Assembly (NCBI GenBank): GCA_023425025.1
Contig: JAFADG010000040.1
Location: 15,045-79,044, forward strand
Source: Bacillota bacterium
GTDB lineage: Bacteria > Bacillota > Clostridia > Christensenellales > Aristaeellaceae
Length of the DNA: 64,000 nt
Reading direction: 5' to 3'
Positions 33,022 to 41,368 of the stretch are shown one piece after another. Position numbers and translations under genes: made by a program. How positions within the stretch are numbered: position 1 is the first letter of the stretch; each line of letters starts with the position of its first letter. A model generated the notes under the pieces. It was given only the letters and a program-made list of their open reading frames with translations, did not search any database and was not told where the DNA came from.

Positions 33022-33831
33022 TCAGCCTCCCGCCGCCAGGAATTTTTTCGAGCCCAAATTCCATAAAAGGCCGCTGATCAACGTCATCAGCCCGATCCAG
33101 ATCATCTGGGATACAAGCCCCGCCAACACGTTAGGACCGGTCACCGTGCCCACCAGCACATCCACCGGAAAGCCCACGGCATAGGCAAAGGGCAGGAACT
33201 TCAAAAGTTTGCACACGGTATCCCCGAAGATCTCCAGGGGGAAGATGCCGCCGCTTAGTACCACGATCACAATGCGCACCGCCTCGAACAAAAACCCGAT
33301 CTCCGACAGCCAGAAGGCCCACATGCCCACGCAGAAAAAGATCAGAAAGTTCAATATCAGCGCGCCCAGCAGCACCGGGATAAACAGCAGCACGCCCGAA
33401 AGCTGCACCGGCGAAGCATGAAAGTACAGTCCGACGCCGGTAAGCGCAAGAGCCATAAGCATGAGCCCGCCCAGCAAAACCCCGATCTTCTGCCCCAGAA
33501 AGCAGCTGAGCCGGTAAGGGAGATACCCCACAGGCCGGATGACGTACTTGCTCAGGCCGCCGTTTTTGATATCCTCATTGATGTCGTACTCAAAGCCTGT
33601 GCGCAAAAGCCGCCACAGAATGGCCGCCGATACGGAGTAGGCCAGCATTTGATGATAGTCCCGGCCGAACAGCTCATTGGCTCCGGCCCCTTTGAACAGC
33701 GCCTGCCACATAAAGATTTGTATGATGATGGGAAAGGCCGCACTGGCAAGCCCCATCCAGAAATCCGCCCGGTAGGCCATGGTTTCCTTGACCCCAAGGC
33801 CGAAAGAATACAGGTATTTTCTCAGGGTCAT
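33022..33831 (-). CDS. ABC-2 family exporter permease (COG4587 type)
   Basis: The 269-residue protein begins MTLRKYLYSFGLGVKETMAYRADF and has six hydrophobic segments, with GGLSKYVIRPVGYLPYRL as the conserved cytoplasmic motif. The start at 33831 overlaps the ATPase stop by ATGA (33828-33831), so translation is coupled. The extra upstream frame to 33993 lies within the ATPase gene and is rejected. It ends 4 bp before the second permease starts. Confidence 0.9.
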   Translation of the reverse strand: MTLRKYLYSFGLGVKETMAYRADFWMGLASAAFPIIIQIFMWQALFKGAGANELFGRDYHQMLAYSVSAAILWRLLRTGFEYDINEDIKNGGLSKYVIRPVGYLPYRLSCFLGQKIGVLLGGLMLMALALTGVGLYFHASPVQLSGVLLFIPVLLGALILNFLIFFCVGMWAFWLSEIGFLFEAVRIVIVVLSGGIFPLEIFGDTVCKLLKFLPFAYAVGFPVDVLVGTVTGPNVLAGLVSQMIWIGLMTLISGLLWNLGSKKFLAAGG

Positions 33832-34814
33832 TGCCCCATCCCCCCTGTATACAGCCGGGCAATGCCCTCCTCCACGGGAATGTCCCCGATATTGAAATCC
33901 GTCACCGGCAGCGTTTCCAGCATGGCCTTGGAGATTTCCCGCACCTTCTCCCGGTCCACCTCGATGACGGCCTGCATGCCCTCGCGGCTGCACAGGTTGC
34001 CATAGCGATCCAGGTTCATCTGCGCCGCCTCCTCGGTTTCAAAGGTAACCTGTATGCGCTTGCGCTCGCCGAACAGGCCGTTGATCTTTTTCAGCTCCCC
34101 GTCATAGGCGATGGCCCCGTCGGCCACGACGATGGTTCGGCGGCACAGGTCCTCAATATCGCTGATGGAATGGCTGGTGAGCAGCACTGTTGTTTGCTTT
34201 TCCCGGTTGTAGCTGCGCAGGAACTCCCGTATGCGCTTTTGAGAAATGATGTCCAGACCAATGGTTGGCTCATCCAGGAACATGACCTCCGGCTTGTGAA
34301 GCAGCGAAGCGATGAGCTCCATCTTCATCCGTTCGCCCAGCGACAGCCTGCGCACCTGTACGCCCATCAGGTCCTTGACATCCAATAATTCCGTCAGTTC
34401 GCCCAACGTCTTGCGGTACTCGGCTTCGTTGATTTCATAGATGTGGCGGTTTAAAGCAAAGGATTCCACGGCGGGCAGGTCCCACCACAATTGGCTTTTT
34501 TGCCCCATGACGATGGCAAAGCGCATTTTGAAATCCTTTTTCCGCTCCCAAGGCACGTAGCCCATGACGGTAGCCTGGCCGGCGGTGGGAAAGAGAATGC
34601 CGGAAAGCATTTTCAGCGTGGTGGTTTTGCCCGCGCCGTTAGGGCCCAAAAAGCCCACCATCTCGCCCTTTTCCAAGGTAAAATCAATGCCCTTCACGGC
34701 CTGTTTATACAGCTTCTCCCGATGGAAAAGACTTTTGAAGGAGGCCTTCATGCCTTCCTCTTTTTTGGTATATTCGAACGTCTTTTTCAAATCCCGTACT
34801 TCGATCAGCGCCAT
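33828..34814 (-). CDS. ABC exporter ATPase (COG4586 type)
   Basis: The 328-residue protein has Walker A GPNGAGKTT near residues 57-65, the Q-loop VMGQKSQLWWDLPAVE that is typical of this group, a signature LSLGERMKMELIASLL, Walker B VMFLDEPTIGLDI and H-loop TSHSISD. The first 45 residues contain the family insertion (FEYTKKEEGMKASFKSLFHRE) before the ABC core. The C-terminal 70 residues form a small extra domain. It leads the exporter operon; a TATAAT box on the minus strand at 34863-34858 with a weak -35 box could be its promoter. Confidence 0.92.
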   Translation of the reverse strand: MALIEVRDLKKTFEYTKKEEGMKASFKSLFHREKLYKQAVKGIDFTLEKGEMVGFLGPNGAGKTTTLKMLSGILFPTAGQATVMGYVPWERKKDFKMRFAIVMGQKSQLWWDLPAVESFALNRHIYEINEAEYRKTLGELTELLDVKDLMGVQVRRLSLGERMKMELIASLLHKPEVMFLDEPTIGLDIISQKRIREFLRSYNREKQTTVLLTSHSISDIEDLCRRTIVVADGAIAYDGELKKINGLFGERKRIQVTFETEEAAQMNLDRYGNLCSREGMQAVIEVDREKVREISKAMLETLPVTDFNIGDIPVEEGIARLYTGGMGQ

Positions 34815-34979
34815 GGGACACCGCCCTCTATATCAAATCACATGCATGCCTGGTGTCATTATAAACGCGCGCAAAGCGTTTGTACATGCAGGAAATATTC
34901 AAAACAAACCAAATATGGTGACATTTTGCCGCGTAAACCAATGGTTATTTTTCTTTTGGCTACCGTCAAACAAGCAAAA

Positions 34980-35014
34980 GAACCACCTGCGCACATAGCA
35001 TGCTCAGGCGGTTC
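34980..35014 (-). terminator. Terminator of the lsr operon
   Basis: On the minus strand GAACCGCCTG (35014-35005) pairs with CAGGTGGTTC (34989-34980) with one G-U pair, followed by TTTTGCTTGTTTG. It ends the lsrACDBF operon 18 bp after lsrF. Confidence 0.85.
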
Positions 35015-35032
35015 CCGGCATTCACAAAAAGG

Positions 35033-35914
35033 TTATTTCCCGGCCTCTTCCAAATAGAATTCATAGGCTTGCTTATCGGTAAAGCCTTCGTGCACAATCT
35101 TGCGGATGGATTCCGCCATCGCCACGGGATGCTCGCTTTGGAAGATGTTGCGGCCCATGTCCAGGCCCCGGGCGCCGCCCTGCATAGAACGGTAGGCCAG
35201 GGTGAGCGCATCGGGTTCGGAAAGCTTTTTGCCGCCGGCCACTACGATGGGCACGGGGCAGGCCGCCACGATTTCTTCAAAGTTGTCGCAGTAGTAGGTC
35301 TTGATGATGTGGGCGCCCATTTCCGCCACAATACGGGTGGCCAGCTTGAAAAAGCGGTCGGTGCGCTCCATGTTCTTGCCCACGGCCACTACGCCCAGGG
35401 TGGGAATGGCGTAACGCAGCCCCGCGTTGATGGTGCGGCTTAAGTTATCAATGCTGGACAATTGGCCGTCGGCGCCGATAAAGGTCTGCACCGCCAGGCA
35501 ATCGGCATTCATGCGGATGGAATCCTCGATATCTACGGCGATCACTTCGTGGCTCAAATCCTCATCCAGCATGGAGGAACCGGAGGATACGCGCAGGGCC
35601 ACGGCCTTGCGGCAATCAGGCGGCACGCAGGAACGCAGCGCGCCGCGTGTGCCCATCAGCACGTCGATGCTGGGGATCAATTGCGGAATCACGATGTCCA
35701 GCCGTTCCAGGCCGGCGGTAGACCCCATGAAATACCCGTGGTCAAAGGCAAACATGACCGTATTGCCGCTCTTTGGATCAAAGATGTTGGACAGGTGCTT
35801 TTTCATGCCCCAATCCAGGTTGTTGGAACCCTTCACATGAAAGCCCCCCTGATTGGCAAAGGGCGTATCCACGTGGTAGTTCTTGGCGGCTTTGAGTGCT
35901 TCGATATCCGGCAT
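35033..35914 (-). CDS. lsrF: LsrF-like class I aldolase/thiolase
   Basis: The 293-residue TIM-barrel protein follows E. coli LsrF along its length: LDWGMKKHLSNIFDPKSG (33-50), VMFAFDHGYFMG (53-64), and IIKTYY (203-208) with Lys205 as the Schiff-base lysine. GARGLDMGRNIFQSEHPVAM is the phosphate-binding and C-terminal signature. LsrF transfers an acetyl group from 3-hydroxy-5-phosphonooxypentane-2,4-dione, the isomerised AI-2 phosphate, to CoA. The ribosome site AAGGAGG is strong. A 343-bp gap with palindromes separates it from lsrB, so it may be expressed at a lower level. Confidence 0.93.
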   Translation of the reverse strand: MPDIEALKAAKNYHVDTPFANQGGFHVKGSNNLDWGMKKHLSNIFDPKSGNTVMFAFDHGYFMGSTAGLERLDIVIPQLIPSIDVLMGTRGALRSCVPPDCRKAVALRVSSGSSMLDEDLSHEVIAVDIEDSIRMNADCLAVQTFIGADGQLSSIDNLSRTINAGLRYAIPTLGVVAVGKNMERTDRFFKLATRIVAEMGAHIIKTYYCDNFEEIVAACPVPIVVAGGKKLSEPDALTLAYRSMQGGARGLDMGRNIFQSEHPVAMAESIRKIVHEGFTDKQAYEFYLEEAGK

Positions 35915-36002
35915 AATGTATTTCCTCCTTATTCATACGGCCTGACAATAGTTTCATGAAGCCTTGGCAAAAGCAAACCCCGCTCGGCGTGATCCGTACA
36001 CG

Positions 36003-36125
36003 CGGGCGATTGATAATCGCCCCTACGCCGCCTTTTGTCTGTTGGATTCCCTGCCGGGACACATGAGCGCCGGAAGAAAAACCAATATAGCCTGATAGCA
36101 GTAGGGGCGCTTATCAAGCGCCCGC
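36003..36125. repeat. Pair of inverted GTAGGGGCG...CGCCC palindromic repeats
   Basis: One copy, GGGCGATT-3-AATCGCCC followed by CTAC, lies at 36004-36026 on the minus-reading side. The second, GTAG-GGGCGCTT-3-AAGCGCCC, lies at 36101-36123 on the plus side. Both fit a GTAGGGGCG-x-TTATCAA-x-CGCCC consensus in opposite orientation, about 75 bp apart. They look like REP-type intergenic palindromes. The gap 35915-36257 between lsrF and lsrB contains these and one more hairpin, and no gene. Confidence 0.7.
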
Positions 36126-36193
36126 CAAGCCCCATGCACCGGCCGCCGCATGGGGAGCGCTCAGCGTCAATAAGCCGGTATTTGCCAAGAAGC

Positions 36194-36220
36194 GTGGCCG
36201 CGATGCAGGGTCGCGGCCAC
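36194..36220 (-). promoter_or_regulatory. Hairpin after lsrB
   Basis: A perfect 10-bp stem GTGGCCGCGA / TCGCGGCCAC with a 7-base loop lies about 40 bp after the lsrB stop. It lacks a T-run on either strand, so it more likely protects the lsrB mRNA end than terminates transcription. Confidence 0.6.
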
Positions 36221-36257
36221 ACCTTCCAATAAAGCAACCGAGGTAAGTCATTAAATA

Positions 36258-37319
36258 TTAGAAGTTGAAGTTGTCCATGTTCTCGGCGGTGAACACAACG
36301 CGCTCGGGCAGGAGCACCACGCCGGAATCTTCCGCGGTGTAGGCACCCGCGTCCAGCACGGTGTTGGGCAGCACTTCCACGGTGCCGATGTCAGGCACGT
36401 CGATCTTGTCGCCGACCTTGATGGTGTTGCCGCTGGCCAGGTAGTAGGCCAGGTAGCAGCCCAGGGCACCCTGAACCTTGCAATCCCACAGGCCCCAGCG
36501 CTCGAGCACACCGGCGCGGACATAATCCTTCATGGAGTTGGGGGCGGCAAAGCCGGTGATGGAAACCCGGGTCTTATCCAGACCCAGGTTTTGAGCGGCC
36601 TGCGCCTGGCCGGGCAGCGCGGTAGAGTCGTTGCAGATGATGCCGTCGATGTCGGGATGGGCGGTCAGGATGGATTCGCCGATGGTGATGGCCTTTTCGG
36701 CCTCCTGCTCGCTGTAGTAGTTGTCGGGCGCGACGTTGACCCAGTTGGGATAGGTGGCCTTGATGTAGGCTTCGCCGGCTACCTGCCAGGAGTTCTGGTC
36801 AGCCACGGTGGCCTGGGAATAGTGCCAGGCGTACCTGATGGCATCCACGGCGGGGTCCTTGCCGCGGTTCTTCAAAGAATCGGCCAGCATGTCCACCAGC
36901 ATTTTGCCCAGGATGTCGGGGGTGCCCTGGGAGACCATCACGGTGCGGGCATCGCCGGAAACGTCGGAATCCCAGGTGACGACGGCCAGGCCGGCATCCT
37001 TGGCTTCCTTCATGACGGCGTCCAGGCCCGTGGCATCCAGGGAGGAAACGCACACGGCGTCAGCACCCTGCTGGATGGCGTTGTTGATCACGGTGACCTG
37101 GTTGGCCACAGCGGCCTCGGGGCTGCCGTCATACTTGACGGTGAAGCCGTTCTTGGCTGCGTATTCCTGGGCGCCAACATTGGCACTCTCAAAGAACGCG
37201 TTGCCGGTGAGTTTGGGTACGAATACAACGGTGATGTCGGCAGCGGAAGCGGCGACGATACCCGTCAGCATCACAACTGCCATCAGGGCGACCAGCAGCC
37301 TGGAAAGGAAACGTTTCAT
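36258..37319 (-). CDS. lsrB: Autoinducer-2 substrate-binding protein
   Basis: The 353-residue protein has a signal peptide, MKRFLSRLLVALMAVVMLTG, cut near ASA at 26, with no lipobox. It matches LsrB in detail: VFVPKLTG at 33-39, TWDSD at 115-119, DQNSW at 174-178, ALPGQAQAAQN at 234-244, and the end GVVLLPERVVFTAENMDNFNF. Of the residues that bind AI-2 in Salmonella LsrB, the equivalents Lys36, Asp117, Asp174, Gln175 and Pro236 are present. The alanine two positions after the proline is replaced by Gln238. It is the fourth gene of the lsr operon. A ribose-binding role is the main alternative, but the operon argues against it. Confidence 0.92.
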   Translation of the reverse strand: MKRFLSRLLVALMAVVMLTGIVAASAADITVVFVPKLTGNAFFESANVGAQEYAAKNGFTVKYDGSPEAAVANQVTVINNAIQQGADAVCVSSLDATGLDAVMKEAKDAGLAVVTWDSDVSGDARTVMVSQGTPDILGKMLVDMLADSLKNRGKDPAVDAIRYAWHYSQATVADQNSWQVAGEAYIKATYPNWVNVAPDNYYSEQEAEKAITIGESILTAHPDIDGIICNDSTALPGQAQAAQNLGLDKTRVSITGFAAPNSMKDYVRAGVLERWGLWDCKVQGALGCYLAYYLASGNTIKVGDKIDVPDIGTVEVLPNTVLDAGAYTAEDSGVVLLPERVVFTAENMDNFNF

Positions 37320-37417
37320 GAATTAACCCCTCCTGAACTTTCTATTTTACCACGCGGCCCTGCGAACGCGCGATAACACCGTCTTTGCGCCGGCCCGCGC
37401 CGACAGGTTTGCGAAAA

Positions 37418-38440
37418 CTACTTGCGCACCGTTTGCGGGCCCTTGAACAGCCGATGGAAAAACGCCTGCACCTTTGTGTTCTGCATCGCGAAGCGCACCG
37501 CCACCGAGACAACCAGCAGCAAGCCCACCGGGATGTCCAGGTACTGGGTGCTGACCCCGGCCATGGAAAGCCCGAAGCGCAGTATGCCGATCAACAGCGC
37601 CGCCAGGGCCGTACCGATCACGCTGCCGCTGCCCCCCAGGTTGGAGGTACCGCCAAGGACCACCGCGGTGATGATGGGCAGCGTCAGCTCCTTGCCCATG
37701 TCCGCCTTGGCCGTGCCAAGGTAAGCCGTTAAAAGAATGCCGGCCAGGGAAGCGCTCATGCCCGAAAGCATGTAGGTGCTCATCACGATGCGCTTTGTCT
37801 TGATGGCGCAATAGGAAGCCGCATTGCGGTTGACGCCGCACAGGAACACCTTGCGCCCGTACTTGGTTTGATGCAAAAGAATGTAGGCAAGTAGTATCAG
37901 GCCGAGGAAGATGAACAGCTGGTACGGGATCACCTTTTCAATGCGGCCCTTGGCCATTGCGGTAAAAGCCTCCGGGAAGCCGCTGATGCCCTTGTAGGCC
38001 TCCGTAGCGGAAAAATTCGTCACCGCCAGGGCCAGGCCCGAATAAAGGAAGGAACCGCCCAGCGTTACCACCATAGGCTGTACGCCGGTGTAGGCCACAA
38101 AAAACCCGCTGAGCATGCCGCACAGCGCGCCGGCCACAAGCCCCACACCGCTGGCCAGCCAGATGCTCATGCCGGCGTCGTTCCATAAAACGCCGATGGT
38201 GATGGAGGTGAGCCCCACGATGGAGCCGGACTGTATATCCATACCCCCGGTAATCAGCACGAAGGTGACAAACAGGGAGATGATGCAGATGGACATGAAA
38301 TCGTTGATGCTGCCCAGCAGCACCCGCGGCATCAGGAACTTGGGGTTGATGGCGCCAAAGATGAATATCTCTGCTACCAGCATCAGCAAAAGGTACAGTT
38401 CCCAGCGCTTGAGCAGTTTTTTTATTTTCTGCTTATCCAT
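37418..38440 (-). CDS. lsrD: Autoinducer-2 ABC transporter permease LsrD
   Basis: The 340-residue protein has about nine helices of the BPD_transp_2 (ribose type) family. FVTFVLITGGMDIQSGSIVGLTSITIG near the N-terminus and GGTSNLGGSGSVIGTALAALLIGIL near the C-terminus are diagnostic. The ATG at 38440 follows GGGGAGG by 6 bases and overlaps the lsrC stop by 8 bases, whereas the upstream frame to 38527 lies inside lsrC. Its place after lsrC and before lsrB supports LsrD over another sugar permease. Confidence 0.9.
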   Translation of the reverse strand: MDKQKIKKLLKRWELYLLLMLVAEIFIFGAINPKFLMPRVLLGSINDFMSICIISLFVTFVLITGGMDIQSGSIVGLTSITIGVLWNDAGMSIWLASGVGLVAGALCGMLSGFFVAYTGVQPMVVTLGGSFLYSGLALAVTNFSATEAYKGISGFPEAFTAMAKGRIEKVIPYQLFIFLGLILLAYILLHQTKYGRKVFLCGVNRNAASYCAIKTKRIVMSTYMLSGMSASLAGILLTAYLGTAKADMGKELTLPIITAVVLGGTSNLGGSGSVIGTALAALLIGILRFGLSMAGVSTQYLDIPVGLLLVVSVAVRFAMQNTKVQAFFHRLFKGPQTVRK

Positions 38441-39470
38441 GGTGCGCCTCCCCCTGGGCATGTGCCGTTCTGGCCGCCAGCCGCGCCCGGCGGGCACGCT
38501 CCCTGGCCTTTGATTGCAGCAGCGCATCCACCACCACGATGGTGATCAGCAATATGCCGGTAATGGTATTGTCGTAGTCGGAGGGAAAACCCAGGAACAC
38601 CAGCACCCGGCTGATGGAGGCCATGATGGCCGCGCCCACCGCCGCGCCGATCACCGAGCCCACGCCGCCGGTCAGGCTGATGCCGCCCAGCACACAGGCC
38701 GCGATGACCTTCATTTCATAACCGTTGCCGGCAGTGGGGGTCACAAAGCCCACGCGGCTCACATACAGCATTCCGCCTGCCGCCGCCAGCATGCCGCACA
38801 GCACAAAGCTTGAAATCTTGACCGCTGTCACCGGTATGCCCAGCAGCGTCGCGCCGCCCAGGTTATCCCCCACCGCCGCCAGATACCGGCCGCGCCTGGT
38901 CCTGGTAAGTACGATATGGGTGACGGCCATGAAGATCAGGGCGGACAGGTAGAAATAGGTGATCTGCCCAAGGCTCAATTGGGACAGCGCCTTGAACCCG
39001 GCCGGCAGGTTCTCCACCCACTTGCCCCCGGTAAAGACGTAAATGAGGCCCCTTACGATGCCGTTTATGCCCAGCGTCATAATAATGGAAGGGATTTTCA
39101 ATACCGTCACGCCCACGCCGTTGATCAGACCGATCACAAGGCCGATACCGAGGGATACCATCGCCGCCAGCCCCCAGTTTGCGCCGTCGCGGATCAGGGT
39201 AGCGAACACCGCCGCGCTCATGCCCATGGTCGCGCCGACGGACACGTCGATTTCACCGGTGATGATGACAAAGGCGATGCCGATGGCGATAACGGTATAC
39301 ACCACGCCGCTGTTTAAGGAGAGCATGATATTTTGAAGGGTCAGAAACTTGGCATTGACCGCACCGACGCCAAGGAACAGGAAAAGGAGAAAGAGGATGG
39401 AGGTAATCTCCCGGCTTTTCAGCAGCTTTTTGCCAAGCCGCATGGAAGCCTTGGGCGCGCTGTCAGGCAA
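38433..39470 (-). CDS. lsrC: Autoinducer-2 ABC transporter permease LsrC
   Basis: The 345-residue protein resembles E. coli LsrC: REITSILFLLFLFLG at the start, TGEIDVSVGATMGM, KIPSIIMTLGINGIVRGLIYVFTGGKWVENLPA around 125-157, AVGDNLGGATLLGI, and EMKVIAACVLGGISLTGGVGSVIGA. The TGGKW...LPA stretch is typical of LsrC among ribose-type permeases. Its start overlaps the lsrA end by 8 bases, so it is coupled to the ATPase. The C-terminus is arginine/alanine-rich. Confidence 0.92.
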   Translation of the reverse strand: MPDSAPKASMRLGKKLLKSREITSILFLLFLFLGVGAVNAKFLTLQNIMLSLNSGVVYTVIAIGIAFVIITGEIDVSVGATMGMSAAVFATLIRDGANWGLAAMVSLGIGLVIGLINGVGVTVLKIPSIIMTLGINGIVRGLIYVFTGGKWVENLPAGFKALSQLSLGQITYFYLSALIFMAVTHIVLTRTRRGRYLAAVGDNLGGATLLGIPVTAVKISSFVLCGMLAAAGGMLYVSRVGFVTPTAGNGYEMKVIAACVLGGISLTGGVGSVIGAAVGAAIMASISRVLVFLGFPSDYDNTITGILLITIVVVDALLQSKARERARRARLAARTAHAQGEAHHG

Positions 39471-40986
39471 GCTGCTCCCCCCTTCCCATCACCCCGAAGG
39501 CCGCGGCCATCAGGTTGTCCTGGTTGATATCCTGCCGAAGGAAAATCCGGTTGATGGAGCCGCAGTACATGGTCACGGCCCGGTCGCTAAGCTCCACAAT
39601 CTCCTCCATATCGGAGGAAATCATTAAGATCGCCAGCCCCTGCTCCTTCAACTGCTGTATGATGGCGTACACGTCGCCCCGGGCCGCCGCGTCGATGCCG
39701 CGGGTCGGCTCATCCAGTATAAGCACCTTGGGCGAAAGCGAAAGGGCCCTGGCGATGATCACCTTCTGCTGATTGCCGCCGGAGAGGGAGCCCATGGTTT
39801 GGTCCTGGCCGGTGACCTTGGTGCGAAAGCTCTTGACGAACTCCGCGGTGATCTTCTTTTCTTCCTTAAAGTTCATCAGGAATTTGCTCATCCTGTCCAG
39901 ACAGGCGGCGGAGGTGTTGGCCGCCACGTCGCTGATGCGGAAGATGCCGTTGAGGAATCTGTCCTCCGCCACGTAGCTGAGTCCCAGGTCCATGATCCGC
40001 CTGGTGCTCATGCCGGTGATGTCGCGGCTGTTCAAAGTTATTTTGCCGCTTTTCACAACGTCCCGGCCAAAGATGGTAGTGGCCAGCTCCGTGCGCCCGG
40101 CGCCCACAACCCCGGCCAGACCCAGAATCTCGCCCGGATACACTTCCAGGCTGACGTCCTTGAAGCCAAAACCGGTCAGGTGTTCCACCTTCAGTACCGG
40201 CTCGCCGGTTCGCACAACGGGCACGCCGCAGTTGTCGCCGATGCACTCCCGCTCCTTCATGTCCGGGGGCAAGAGACCCTTCACCAGCATTTCGCGGGTA
40301 AAATCCCCCACGGGACCGGAGAGGGTGATCACGCCGTCGCGCATGATGGCGACCTGGGTGGCGATTTCAAACACTTCCGTCAGGCGGTGGGTAATATAAA
40401 TGAGGCTGATGCCCTTGGCTTTCAAACCGGCAATGATGGAAAACAGGGAGTGAACCTCGTTGAAGGTCAGCGAGCTGGTAGGCTCATCCAAAATGAGTAT
40501 TCTGGCATTGCGCATCAGGCCCCGCAGAATCTCCACCAGCTGCTGCTCGGCAATGGAAAGGCTGTCCGCCTTGCGCGTTAAGTCCAGCTTCCAGTCAAGC
40601 TGGGCAATCAGGTCTACAAGCCGTTTGTGCAGCGCGCCCTTCTTTTCATCAAAGCCCATGATGATGTTTTCTTCCACTGTCATGTTGGGAAAGAGCATGG
40701 GCTCCTGGGGCACCAGGTAAATCCCCTGGGCCAGGGCCGCCGCCGGCCGGTTCAGCTTCACCGGCTGCCCCTTGATCGCAATCTCGCCGTCGTCAGGCTG
40801 GTAGATGCCCATCAGTATCTTGACCAAGGTGCTTTTGCCGGCCCCGTTTCCGCCGATGAGCGCAACGACCTCGCCGCAGTGCACGGCCAGGTCGATGCCC
40901 TTGAGCACCGCGTTCAGCCCGAAGGCCTTGCGTATGCCGCGGACGGAAATCATGATTTCTTTGGGAGCGCAGGTCGTTTCCTTCAC
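39463..40986 (-). CDS. lsrA: Autoinducer-2 ABC transporter ATPase LsrA
   Basis: The 507-residue protein has two ABC domains, as in the ribose/AI-2 group. The first has Walker A GGNGAGKST (45-53), LSIAEQQLVEILRGL and ILILDEPTSSL. The second has the usual degenerate Walker A GVVGAGRTEL near 292, LSGGNQQKVIIARAL and VLILDEPTRGID. It heads the operon lsrACDBF, which has the E. coli gene order without lsrG. A consensus promoter lies 57 bp upstream of the start codon, divergent from lsrR. Confidence 0.93.
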   Translation of the reverse strand: MKETTCAPKEIMISVRGIRKAFGLNAVLKGIDLAVHCGEVVALIGGNGAGKSTLVKILMGIYQPDDGEIAIKGQPVKLNRPAAALAQGIYLVPQEPMLFPNMTVEENIIMGFDEKKGALHKRLVDLIAQLDWKLDLTRKADSLSIAEQQLVEILRGLMRNARILILDEPTSSLTFNEVHSLFSIIAGLKAKGISLIYITHRLTEVFEIATQVAIMRDGVITLSGPVGDFTREMLVKGLLPPDMKERECIGDNCGVPVVRTGEPVLKVEHLTGFGFKDVSLEVYPGEILGLAGVVGAGRTELATTIFGRDVVKSGKITLNSRDITGMSTRRIMDLGLSYVAEDRFLNGIFRISDVAANTSAACLDRMSKFLMNFKEEKKITAEFVKSFRTKVTGQDQTMGSLSGGNQQKVIIARALSLSPKVLILDEPTRGIDAAARGDVYAIIQQLKEQGLAILMISSDMEEIVELSDRAVTMYCGSINRIFLRQDINQDNLMAAAFGVMGRGEQLA

Positions 40987-41368
40987 GATGAAGCCTCCAT
41001 GATCAAGTTATACATTTGTTCGCACATCTAATATTTGAGCGTTGGTTAAATGATACGCCATTTATACAGACTTGTCAACTCTTGCAGCCAAAAATCTTCG
41101 CGCATTTTCTTTGCATGGTGCAACACGCGCAAACTTGTCCGTGTTGTTTCGCAATTTGTGACCTATTTTCCTGTTCATTTGCCGATTTATATATGCACCT
41201 GCCAGCTTGCGCGATTTGTTTTACAGATGTGATTGACATCCATCCCCAATGGTGCTATACTCTGTTCACAAGAACTTTTGATTGATATTTAAACTTTTGT
41301 AACTTTATCGGGCAGTTTGGCGAATGCGCCTTCAAACCAACCATCCAAGCGCCCAAGAAAGAGGAAGC
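40987..41368. promoter_or_regulatory. Divergent lsrA / lsrR regulatory region
   Basis: For lsrA, on the minus strand, TTGACA (41078-41073) and TATCAT (41055-41050) are 17 bp apart. For lsrR, on the plus strand, TTGACA (41233-41238) and TATACT (41256-41261) are also 17 bp apart. Just after the lsrR -10 box lies a palindrome GTTC-ACAA-GAAC (41264-41275), and AACTTTTG occurs at 41273-41280 and 41292-41299, 19 bp apart. These are candidate LsrR sites. TTGCA-TGG-TGCAA in the middle (about 41117-41129) is another small palindrome. No gene is present. Confidence 0.7.

Noticed and set aside
33831..33993. N-terminal extension of the COG4587-type permease
   Set aside because: It overlaps the ATPase gene in another frame and is Gly/His-rich; the ATGA-coupled start at 33831 is better.
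36003..36125. CRISPR-like repeats between lsrF and lsrB
   Set aside because: Only two copies in opposite orientation with no regular spacers; they are palindromic intergenic repeats.
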